In this document: positions 13,794 to 20,469 of the stretch, one piece after another
Position numbering within the stretch: the stretch's first letter is position 1
Layout of the letters: every line of letters begins with the position of its first letter
IMG/VR virus record: IMGVR_UViG_3300021594_000641
Span: 1-64,000 of that record
Length of the DNA: 64,000 nt
Origin: a virus
Reading direction: 5' to 3' (one strand)
Notes under the pieces: model-generated
What the model saw: only the letters and a program-made list of their open reading frames with translations
Databases searched by the model: none
What the model was told of the DNA's origin: nothing
Translations under genes and position numbers: made by a program

Positions 13794-13862
13794 CCTAAAG
13801 TCTCACCAGTCCATCCGGACATTACAGTTCGTTACGAACTGTTTAGGCTTAAGGGTAAGCCT
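13794..13862 (-). promoter_or_regulatory. Leader-like conserved element of array 1
   Basis: About 60 nt next to the last repeat are almost identical at all three arrays. On the minus strand they read, in order: a terminator-like AGGCTTACCCTTAAGCCT, the perfect hairpin ACAGTTCG-TAA-CGAACTGT, GTCC-GGAT-GGAC, then GGTGAGACT that pairs with the start of the first repeat. It abuts the stop codon of the glycosyltransferase gene. Confidence 0.75.
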
Positions 13863-14399
13863 CTAACGTATGAAGTTATAGTAACAAAGATATTTGTCAA
13901 GTTTGGTGCAACCTACTTTGTCGTATATTTTTTCTGCGAGTATTCCGTCAGCCGCATACGCGCTTTCATGAAAACGAAAGTTCTTCAAAATTTCCCAACG
14001 AATCATAAAGCAAGCCGTGTCTATTATGTTAACCCTTGGCTCAGTCACTGGCTTTAGTCTTATTTGTCCGTTCTTATGCAACTGACCCCAAACTATAAAG
14101 TTATTATTTTTTAAATGATCAGAGACCCCTTTCAGCCATTCTGGATGTACCACGTTGTCATCGTCCAAAAAATACACCCAGTCTGAGTCATCCGCCTGTA
14201 GATTTTCCATGACGTAGTTTCTAGTCATGTTTCCAAAATTTCCAGAATACGGCGACTTTACAATCTTGGCTTTTTCTACTATTACTTCTTTTTCTACTTT
14301 GGCGTCCAAGCCTATCCACCAAAGACAAGTCTCTGGTATAGATTTTTTTATTATCTCTAAGTTCTCAGGCCTAGAGCATGGTGTTATGATATGTATCAT
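13863..14399 (-). CDS. GT-A fold glycosyltransferase (GT2-like), 178 aa
   Basis: The N-terminus MIHIITPCSRPENLEIIKKSIP is the typical first strand and helix of family 2 glycosyltransferases. FLDDDN (about residues 97-102) supplies the DxD-like metal and nucleotide-sugar site, with GNMTRNYVM ahead as in related enzymes. At 178 residues it is a minimal catalytic domain. It may decorate phage or host surface sugars. The ATG at 14399 has a poor ribosome site, and its stop abuts the leader of array 1. Confidence 0.78.
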   Translation of the reverse strand: MIHIITPCSRPENLEIIKKSIPETCLWWIGLDAKVEKEVIVEKAKIVKSPYSGNFGNMTRNYVMENLQADDSDWVYFLDDDNVVHPEWLKGVSDHLKNNNFIVWGQLHKNGQIRLKPVTEPRVNIIDTACFMIRWEILKNFRFHESAYAADGILAEKIYDKVGCTKLDKYLCYYNFIR

Positions 14400-14422
14400 T
14401 TTATTTACTAGCCTAAATGAAG

Positions 14423-14459
14423 CTGCAGGGACTAAGCTAATTAAACTTAATCCCTGCAG
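14423..14459 (-). terminator. Hairpin, probable terminator
   Basis: CTGCAGGGA..TAAG pairs with CTTA..TCCCTGCAG over a 9-nt loop. There is no T-run, so termination would be weak; it lies between the coiled-coil gene (14476) and the glycosyltransferase. Confidence 0.5.
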
Positions 14460-14475
14460 TTCACGCTAGTCCATA

Positions 14476-14823
14476 CTAGAACTCAGTCTGAGCGGCCTCC
14501 TCAAAATGTGACAAAGTTTTCTTGACCTGTGCTACCAGATTAAGAACTTTCTGGTTAACCTCATCCTGGGCTACTATGCCCTGTAGGATGTTAATCTTTG
14601 ATTCAAGCCGATCTAGGTCTGCTTGAATCGATTCAAATTTTTTAAGCTTCTCTTCCAAAGCTATAAACTTCCGAGAAAGATTGGTGTAGTCTTGCTCGGC
14701 CTGCTCAACTTTTAGCTTGAAGTTGTTCTCAAGAACTACTAAGTTCTTTGAGTTAAACGCGCAAGCTTCTGAGAGGTCTGATAGCCTCTCCAAAGTTTCT
14801 TTGCTCTTTTTTGTTCCAAACAT
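14476..14823 (-). CDS. Coiled-coil hypothetical protein, 115 aa
   Basis: ATG at 14823 overlaps the previous stop (TAATG) with GGAGG upstream. Nearly the whole length is coiled coil (KLKVEQAEQDYTNLSRKF, ALEEKLKKFESIQADLDRLE). It may be structural or bind the HTH protein encoded just upstream. No function assigned. Confidence 0.68.
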   Translation of the reverse strand: MFGTKKSKETLERLSDLSEACAFNSKNLVVLENNFKLKVEQAEQDYTNLSRKFIALEEKLKKFESIQADLDRLESKINILQGIVAQDEVNQKVLNLVAQVKKTLSHFEEAAQTEF

Positions 14824-15179
14824 TAGCAGCAGCCTCCATTATTTTTGAGCATTTCCTTTTTGACCTGCACAAATTGTTTAATTTTGTTCAGGTACTGCTC
14901 GTATTCCTTCTTTCTCATTTCATTGCCTTCTCTCACGGCTCTAGGGATAACACCTCCAATACGTGAGTTGAGAAGGTTCTTCCTCCACCGAATTTGGTGC
15001 TTTGGCCATTTCAAAATCTTTGCTGCTTCAGAATATTTGAAGCCAGCTTTGAACCAAGCGTTGATGAGTTTTACCTCCCAACGCATTTCTGAGCCTCTCA
15101 TCTGAGGCAAGTTTATTTTTGCCTCTACTTTCAGCTTGTAAGCTGACTTGTAAACTGACTTGTACGTAGCCTTGTACAT
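14823..15179 (-). CDS. Putative HTH protein with Tyr-Lys repeat N-terminus, 118 aa
   Basis: ATG at 15179 with GGAAGGAT. It opens with MYKATYKSVYKSAYKLK, four repeats of YK spaced four residues apart, an unusual basic amphipathic helix. Residues about 34-70 (LINAWFKAGFKYSEAAKIL, KWPKHQIRWRK) resemble a helix-turn-helix. The C-terminus is a charged helix ending NNGGCC. It may bind DNA; the family is not recognised. Confidence 0.65.
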   Translation of the reverse strand: MYKATYKSVYKSAYKLKVEAKINLPQMRGSEMRWEVKLINAWFKAGFKYSEAAKILKWPKHQIRWRKNLLNSRIGGVIPRAVREGNEMRKKEYEQYLNKIKQFVQVKKEMLKNNGGCC

Positions 15180-15199
15180 AGGATCCTTCCCTCTCTCAA

Positions 15200-16624
15200 T
15201 TAGTCAAGTTGAAGACGCCGGTTGGTCGTGACTTGCACCGCTGTGGTCAAGCCACTTCGATTGTTAATGAGGCGCATGGAATTGCGCAACTCATGCATAT
15301 AGTTCAGTTCGACAGTTTGCGTTATGCCCGCAATCGTGTCGTTAACGTGAACTACGTCCCGAGTCTCTTCTGTGCTGATTAGCAAAGAAAAGAACTCGAA
15401 GTCCATTCGTTTACGCCCTTCAGAGGCGATAAACGTAATAGGTCTAAAGTCTTCGTCAAGAAGCATGATAAACACTTCGCCTGACGGTTTTCCCATCTCA
15501 GCGAAAATTATCGACCGGTCTCCAGATTTCTTGACGTCAACATTAAGAAGCCTGCTTTCTCCGAAACTACACAAAGTCATGTCTGGCTTTGGCAATTTCT
15601 TTTTTATGAACCTAGACTTTCCTTCAAAAGTTTTGATAGGGTCTAGCTTTTTTATTTCTTCTAGAAAACTTAATCTGCTTTCTGCAAACTTAATATCCCA
15701 ATCATTATAAACATGCAGAAACTTATCAGTCGCTAGGTAAAGCTTTTTACCTGTAAAAGCAAAATCTCTTACCTCCCCTCCTTCCTCTTTGTCTAGATAA
15801 AAAGAAAGTCGGTAGCCAGACTTGCTGTTATATTTTGAGCTATACTCGTGGAAATAAATCTGGTTGTCAAACGCTACAGCCTGACTGACCCCTCCTGACT
15901 TTACACGTACTGTGTAATCAAAATTCAACATCTCTCTTTGCGTTACAGCGTAAGTAGAAGAAACTCCTTTTACGCTGTTGCCGGCTATTACTCTGTCCCT
16001 AGAGGATGTCTTAATGCTTTTAAACTCAACAACCCCGGACACTCCAGTGGTCTGGTCTGTAAAGACTGAGGCTGTTCTCAAAGTGCTGTGACCCGTTTCA
16101 GCTCCTGAAGAATCAAAGCCAATATACCTATTGTTCCAATCCCCTTCGTTGACCAGACCGGCTCCTCGAAAACATGAAGTTATAAGGGTATGGAACTCTA
16201 ATTTACTTTTTGTCCATTCTTGGACATACTCTGAAGGAAACATTACTTTTGACATGTCTTTTTTTGCCACCGACATGTTAGTTGGCGACAAAAACAACAG
16301 CACCATGTCAAAACCGTCTTCAGGGTTTGTCGGCTCAACTATAGCTATAATCTGCCGGTTGTTCTCAAAATTACTGCTTTGTATCAAAGACAGTATTTTG
16401 TTCTTTAATGCTACAAAGTAATGGATCTCGCCAGTCTCTATGTTTCCAAAATGTACCCTGTTGTCTCCACGCATAGAGACAGCGCAGTTTACTTTTGGCC
16501 ATGGTGAGAAAGCCTGGTAGCTCAACCGGGTCTTGTTTCCAGGACCAGGCAACTCTTTCCTAAAAACTAGAAGATTATCTAGCTTGGTGTTGCCCGTTTT
16601 AGTCTCAAATTTAATTGCTCTCAT
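15200..16624 (-). CDS. Hypothetical protein, 474 aa, beta-rich
   Basis: ATG at 16624 with AGGAGC, starting inside the last 14 nt of the upstream gene. Alternating short strands and turns (YQAFSPWPKVNCAVSMRGD, SRSIIF-like, KLYLATDKFLHVYND) suggest a beta-propeller-like or layered beta protein. No signal peptide, catalytic motif or transmembrane segment is visible. It lies outside the virion operon and its role is unknown. Confidence 0.65.
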   Translation of the reverse strand: MRAIKFETKTGNTKLDNLLVFRKELPGPGNKTRLSYQAFSPWPKVNCAVSMRGDNRVHFGNIETGEIHYFVALKNKILSLIQSSNFENNRQIIAIVEPTNPEDGFDMVLLFLSPTNMSVAKKDMSKVMFPSEYVQEWTKSKLEFHTLITSCFRGAGLVNEGDWNNRYIGFDSSGAETGHSTLRTASVFTDQTTGVSGVVEFKSIKTSSRDRVIAGNSVKGVSSTYAVTQREMLNFDYTVRVKSGGVSQAVAFDNQIYFHEYSSKYNSKSGYRLSFYLDKEEGGEVRDFAFTGKKLYLATDKFLHVYNDWDIKFAESRLSFLEEIKKLDPIKTFEGKSRFIKKKLPKPDMTLCSFGESRLLNVDVKKSGDRSIIFAEMGKPSGEVFIMLLDEDFRPITFIASEGRKRMDFEFFSLLISTEETRDVVHVNDTIAGITQTVELNYMHELRNSMRLINNRSGLTTAVQVTTNRRLQLD

Positions 16625-16934
16625 TGATCTGCTCCTTCAGAGACCTTATCCTCTCAGCCAGCTCTCCTGCCAGCTTGTCGGTTCTATACAGCATCTCTTC
16701 AAGATGCTGTACTTGATGTGACAGCATTTTAGTTGTCTGCTGGGTTATTGCCATAAGGCTACCAGGAGCTATGCTGTCTCCTTCCCGGCTAACCATAAAC
16801 CCAAAACCCAAATCGTTGTTAATCGCTTTCCACGACGTTATAACTGCCACCGTGTCTAGATATTCATCAACCGAAAAAGCCGCCTCCACCGCTTGATGGA
16901 TCATCTCCGCTACTTTCTGCGCCGGTAATGACAT
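16611..16934 (-). CDS. Hypothetical protein, 107 aa, helical C-terminus
   Basis: The ATG at 16934 has AAGGGAG upstream; a GTG two codons earlier is less well spaced. The N-terminal half is mixed alpha/beta (VDEYLDTVAVITSWKAI), the C-terminal half a coiled coil (KMLSHQVQHLEEMLYR). It starts within the 3' end of the upstream membrane-protein gene, implying coupling. Confidence 0.6.
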   Translation of the reverse strand: MSLPAQKVAEMIHQAVEAAFSVDEYLDTVAVITSWKAINNDLGFGFMVSREGDSIAPGSLMAITQQTTKMLSHQVQHLEEMLYRTDKLAGELAERIRSLKEQINESN

Positions 16935-17250
16935 TACCACTCCCTTCTAGGTTTTCTTCAAGTATGTCCAGGAACCTTGCGGCTGTTCTTGCCGCCAGCC
17001 ACCACGGCGGCATAAGCCACCATGACGGCATAAGCGGCAAACAACATAAGGTAAGCCAAAGAGAGGAGTGGTAGCTGAAGCAGAACTTACAAGTGAGTAA
17101 CTCACCTAGTTTTCTGCTTAGCCACCAACTCCCCTCTTCTCGGATAAGCTCAGCCCAAGCTCTGTACCATGAAAATATTGAACCTAAAAACCAGCAGTCT
17201 ATTATGGCTTTAGACCCAAAAGCACACAGAACAAAAGCTAGGGCTAACAT
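16867..17250 (-). CDS. Small membrane protein, DUF1360-like, 127 aa
   Basis: ATG at 17250 with AAAGGAT. Hydrophobic N-terminal helix (MLALAFVLCAFG), then ELLTCKFCFSYHSSLW, which resembles the CxxC-x-S/W region of DUF1360 proteins, then two Trp-rich membrane segments (about residues 63-90). The C-terminal 30 residues are Gly/Ser/Asp-rich and lie in the region shared with the next gene in another frame. Function unknown. Confidence 0.6.
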   Translation of the reverse strand: MLALAFVLCAFGSKAIIDCWFLGSIFSWYRAWAELIREEGSWWLSRKLGELLTCKFCFSYHSSLWLTLCCLPLMPSWWLMPPWWLAARTAARFLDILEENLEGSGNVITGAESSGDDPSSGGGGFFG

Positions 17251-17261
17251 TCTTATCCTTT

Positions 17262-17699
17262 CTAGACAGCGCTCTTAGCGCCGTCTCTCACATCCTGATA
17301 CAGGTGCTCCCGCGATCCGACAAATATTCTTTCGTGAGACTCTGGCTCAGGGGCCAAAAGTAAATCGTACACCCTGAAGTTGTAAAGAAAAAATTCATAG
17401 CTGCACATCTTTATCCACGCGTTCTTCAACTCGTCAATAAAGCTATCCCAGCTTATCTTTTTGTCTTCTGTCAGGTCAGAGCAGATTGTAAATATATCTG
17501 CTTTTGACGCTGTTGCAAACATCTTCCGCATAAAGATGTCAGCCCAGGAGACGCGGATTTGAAAAAGATTGTCTAGGATATCTTCCGCCTCTTCCTTTTC
17601 TTTGATGGCGTTGGTGACGTGTCGGAGCATCTCGTCAACGCCAATGGTGTAAGACACCCTTGTGTTGTACTCCTTAACTGTGTCGCTAGCTTTAATCAT
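17262..17699 (-). CDS. Hypothetical protein, 145 aa
   Basis: ATG at 17699 overlaps the TGA of the 59-aa gene, with AGGAAG upstream. The protein is helical and acidic (MLRHVTNAIKEKEEAEDILDNL) with an aromatic C-terminal half (MCSYEFFLYNFRVYDLLLAP). No family recognised. Confidence 0.62.
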   Translation of the reverse strand: MIKASDTVKEYNTRVSYTIGVDEMLRHVTNAIKEKEEAEDILDNLFQIRVSWADIFMRKMFATASKADIFTICSDLTEDKKISWDSFIDELKNAWIKMCSYEFFLYNFRVYDLLLAPEPESHERIFVGSREHLYQDVRDGAKSAV

Positions 17700-17875
17700 T
17701 GCTTCCTGATTCCTTTCTTGTTGTCGTATTTTGGAACTTCTTTAGAAACGAAGTTCCCGGCCATGAAAATCATAACCCATGCCGCTAATGGAACCATTAC
17801 CGGCACCCCGACTTTTGTCATGACTAAAAACAGTCCGACAAGCATCAGGTTCAATGCTGACAAACAGCCGCCCAT
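17696..17875 (-). CDS. Two-helix small membrane protein, 59 aa
   Basis: Short frame translated by hand: ATG at 17875 with CAAGGAAAG upstream and a TGA that overlaps the next ATG. It begins MGGCLSALNLMLVGLFLV and continues VGVPVMVPLAAWVMIFMAG, two membrane segments, and ends in a basic tail (KYDNKKGIRKQ). Position, overlap and ribosome site support it as real. It could be a holin-like or membrane-anchoring protein. Confidence 0.65.
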   Translation of the reverse strand: MGGCLSALNLMLVGLFLVMTKVGVPVMVPLAAWVMIFMAGNFVSKEVPKYDNKKGIRKQ

Positions 17876-17887
17876 AGACTTTCCTTG

Positions 17888-18091
17888 TCATGAGGGCCAA
17901 ACCGTAGATTTTCCTCTGTCTGGAACAGGGAAGCCTTGGGTATAACCAATCTTCTCAGCCGACGGGAAAGGGGGGTCTAGTGGATATTCTCTAATGCGAA
18001 GTGCATTGAGATTCACTGTAGGCATGGGCCTACGATAAGTAGGCACAATACCCCGCCTCTCGAGGAATCTTTTCGGTGATTTTGATACCAT
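17888..18091 (-). CDS. Small Pro-rich basic protein, 67 aa
   Basis: ATG at 18091 with CAGGAGG 7 nt upstream. Residues are rich in Pro and Arg (RFLERRGIVPTYRRPMPT) with little predicted structure. It is the first gene on the minus strand from the bidirectional promoter region at 18104-18134. Function unknown. Confidence 0.6.
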   Translation of the reverse strand: MVSKSPKRFLERRGIVPTYRRPMPTVNLNALRIREYPLDPPFPSAEKIGYTQGFPVPDRGKSTVWPS

Positions 18092-18103
18092 GGTCAGCCT
18101 CCT

Positions 18104-18134
18104 GTATAATGCTTAATCGCTTAAGCTATTATAC
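18104..18134. promoter_or_regulatory. Symmetric bidirectional promoter region
   Basis: GTATAATGCTTAA and TTAAGCTATTATAC form an inverted repeat around TCGC, with a single bulged base. TATAAT-like -10 boxes therefore face both ways between the divergent genes at 18091 (minus) and 18138 (plus). The central TTAA palindrome could be an operator. -35 boxes are not clear on either side. Confidence 0.55.
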
Positions 18135-18137
18135 AAA

Positions 18138-20006
18138 ATGAGGCCAAGAGAAACATCAATGATTGATCAAGCTAAACTTAGAGATCAAGTCATAGAAAAA
18201 ATCGATGACATGTCTGAGCTTGATCGCTTAGAGCTGTTTCTAAAACTTGTAAAGGACGGGCACTTTCCTAACTTTGCTCCTCTTCTTCCATTAGTGCTTA
18301 CCTTAGACGGAAAGCCTTACAGTTTGGAGAACCATTTTCAGTTTGAAACCTTGTTTTATACAAGGATGCCAAAGGCTATGGTTCTGAAGACTGGCCGTCA
18401 GGTGGGCAAGTCTACCGTAGGCAGCGCCCACGGCGTTATAACTTGCACGTCAATCCCTTACTTCCGCACACTCTATGTAACTCCGTTGTTTGAACAGGTG
18501 CGACGTCTTTCAAACAACTACGTTCGACCCTTTGTCGAACAGTCTCCTATCCGGAATCTTTGGATCGGAAACAGTACTGAGAACTCAGTGCTTCAGCGAT
18601 CGTTCCGGAATTATTCAATGATGCAGTTTTCTTTCGCCTCTCTTGACGCCGATAGAGTGCGCGGTGTACGCGCAGACAAGATCGTCATAGACGAGGTTCA
18701 AGACATAGACCAAGACCATATCCCTATCATCAAGGAAACGATGTCAGCGTCTCCTTGGGCCTTGAGCCAATTCTCTGGAACTCCCAAAACTCCTGAGAAC
18801 ACTATCGAAGGATTATGGCTTATGTCTTCTCAGGCAGAGTGGTGCATACCCTGCCGAAACTGCAAGAAGTTAAATGTATCGGCAACAACCCACGATCTAG
18901 AAAAGATGATAGGCCCGTACCGAGACGACATTTCAGAAGCTAATCCTGGCACGGTTTGCGCCAAGTGCCAAAAAGTAATACACCCAAATGACGGTCGCTG
19001 GATACACAAGTACCCGGAGCGAAGGTTTAGATTCGCCGGATTCCATGTTCCGCAGCCAATCATGCATATCCACTATTCTGAACCTTCCAAATGGACAGAG
19101 CTAATAGCCAAGAGAGAAGGCTACGGCAACTACACTCCTGAAAAGTACATGAATGAAGTACTGGGAGAGAGTTGCGGAGTTGGTGTTCAGCTTGTCTCTA
19201 TGGATGAACTGCAAAAAGCCTGCGTTCTAAACCATGAAAACAAACCCAAGCAACCAGAAGATTGTATGCAAGATCTTGCCAAGTACAGGTATAGAATTCT
19301 TTCTGTGGACTGGGGAGGCGGCGGAGAAGAAGGCATAAGCCTGACAGTAGCTACCGTGATGGGCATAACACCTACGGGAGTTGTACATGTCATTTGGGCC
19401 AGACGCCTAATGACTCCACACGATCACCTAGCCGAGGCTAGACAATGTCTACATTATTTCAATCTTTTTAAATGCCACTTTGTATCTCATGACTTTACAG
19501 GCGCTGGCGTCTTGAGAGAGACTCTCTTGTGCCAGGCCGGAGTAGAGTACAAGAGGCTTATACCTATAAGGTACATAAGAGCGTCTGCCGCTAAGATAAT
19601 GACTCACATCAAACCTACCTCGATAAACCCCAGAAGTTTTTATCAGGTAGACAAGACACGGTCTCTTCTAACCACCTGCGCGGCTATTCGCTTGATGCGA
19701 ATTAGATTTTTTAAATATGATTACAAATCCACAGACGACCCAGGCTTGATTCATGACTTCCTAGCTTTGACAGAAAGGAAAACAGAAACAAGACTGGGGT
19801 CTGACGTTTATACTATCGGGCGAAACCCTCACCTTAGTGATGACTTCGCCCAAGCAGTTAATATAGGATGCTGCGCCTTGTGGCACATGACAGGCGCTTG
19901 GCCTAACTTCAACGTTCCTGAAAAGTTTCAGCTTTCCGAGGAGGTCGAGAACCATTTACAAAACGGTTCATGGTCTCCTGTCGAGTCCGAGGACGGTCCA
20001 GGCTAG
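18138..20006 (+). CDS. terL: Terminase large subunit
   Basis: Motor of DNA packaging. The 622-aa protein has Walker A GRQVGKS (86-92) in the form seen in phage terminases, and Walker B IVIDEVQ (182-188). A CPCRNC/CAKC zinc-ribbon insertion (C236, C239, C242, C274, C277) follows. The RNase H-like nuclease begins at LSVDWGGG (D391), where the first catalytic Asp lies. Length and order fit a full terminase. Start is either the ATG at 18138 or the ATG at 18159; neither ribosome site is strong. It is one of only two plus-strand genes in the window and is transcribed from the symmetric promoter at 18104-18134. No small subunit gene was recognised next to it. Confidence 0.92.
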   Translation: MRPRETSMIDQAKLRDQVIEKIDDMSELDRLELFLKLVKDGHFPNFAPLLPLVLTLDGKPYSLENHFQFETLFYTRMPKAMVLKTGRQVGKSTVGSAHGVITCTSIPYFRTLYVTPLFEQVRRLSNNYVRPFVEQSPIRNLWIGNSTENSVLQRSFRNYSMMQFSFASLDADRVRGVRADKIVIDEVQDIDQDHIPIIKETMSASPWALSQFSGTPKTPENTIEGLWLMSSQAEWCIPCRNCKKLNVSATTHDLEKMIGPYRDDISEANPGTVCAKCQKVIHPNDGRWIHKYPERRFRFAGFHVPQPIMHIHYSEPSKWTELIAKREGYGNYTPEKYMNEVLGESCGVGVQLVSMDELQKACVLNHENKPKQPEDCMQDLAKYRYRILSVDWGGGGEEGISLTVATVMGITPTGVVHVIWARRLMTPHDHLAEARQCLHYFNLFKCHFVSHDFTGAGVLRETLLCQAGVEYKRLIPIRYIRASAAKIMTHIKPTSINPRSFYQVDKTRSLLTTCAAIRLMRIRFFKYDYKSTDDPGLIHDFLALTERKTETRLGSDVYTIGRNPHLSDDFAQAVNIGCCALWHMTGAWPNFNVPEKFQLSEEVENHLQNGSWSPVESEDGPG

Positions 20007-20231
20007 ATCAAACATCTCGCTGTTCTTTTCTGCTTCTTCATAAAAGCAGTTAAAACAACAAGCGTATATAATCATTTTTTCTTTTTTTACTTTTTTTGCA
20101 GAGCTAGGAAAAATTTCTTTTTTGCAAAACGCGCAATGGCAAGGTTCTTTTGAATTTAAAAGAACATCTATTTTTGAAAACCACATTCGGAAGACTTTAA
20201 CTTTCTTCCTTTTTGTTTCCATGTAGCTCAT
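19968..20231 (-). CDS. Small zinc-finger hypothetical protein, 87 aa
   Basis: ATG at 20231 with AAGGAAAG. Contains CHCAFC and, 25 residues later, CCFNC, a four-Cys zinc site. Basic N-terminus (METKRKKVKVFR). The 3' end overlaps the end of the terminase gene on the other strand by 39 nt. Unknown function, possibly nucleic acid binding. Confidence 0.65.
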   Translation of the reverse strand: MSYMETKRKKVKVFRMWFSKIDVLLNSKEPCHCAFCKKEIFPSSAKKVKKEKMIIYACCFNCFYEEAEKNSEMFDLAWTVLGLDRRP

Positions 20232-20469
20232 TATTCTTTCCTTCGGCAGCATCTTTCTTCTCCTCAGTCTCTATTAGTTTCTCGATAAGCCACTTGGCTT
20301 TTTTCAAGTCGATTAACTTTCCTTTCTTAGGCCACCTCCATAAGTACTTTGTTATGTTGCCCCAGATGAAACCCCTGTACTCGTCCGAGGTCATCATGTT
20401 CCTTATAGAATCAAGGCAAGTTATTCCTTCACTTCCCTTATAGTGATCTGGGTTTTCTGGCCTGCTCAT
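20197..20469 (-). CDS. DUF3310 family protein
   Basis: ATG at 20469 (MSRPENPDHYKG). The order DHYKG, GITCLDSIRNMM, DEYRGFIWGNITKYLWR, KKGKLIDLKKAKWLI is that of DUF3310, small phage proteins sometimes described as nucleotide kinases without direct proof. The tail is charged. It overlaps both the primase stop and the next gene, so all three are co-translated. Confidence 0.82.
   Translation of the reverse strand: MSRPENPDHYKGSEGITCLDSIRNMMTSDEYRGFIWGNITKYLWRWPKKGKLIDLKKAKWLIEKLIETEEKKDAAEGKNNELHGNKKEES

Noticed and set aside
13561-13860. Arrays as tandem terminators or simple satellite repeats
   Set aside because: Constant 61-62-nt period, identical 29-nt repeats and mutually unrelated spacers fit a CRISPR array; satellites would have similar spacers.
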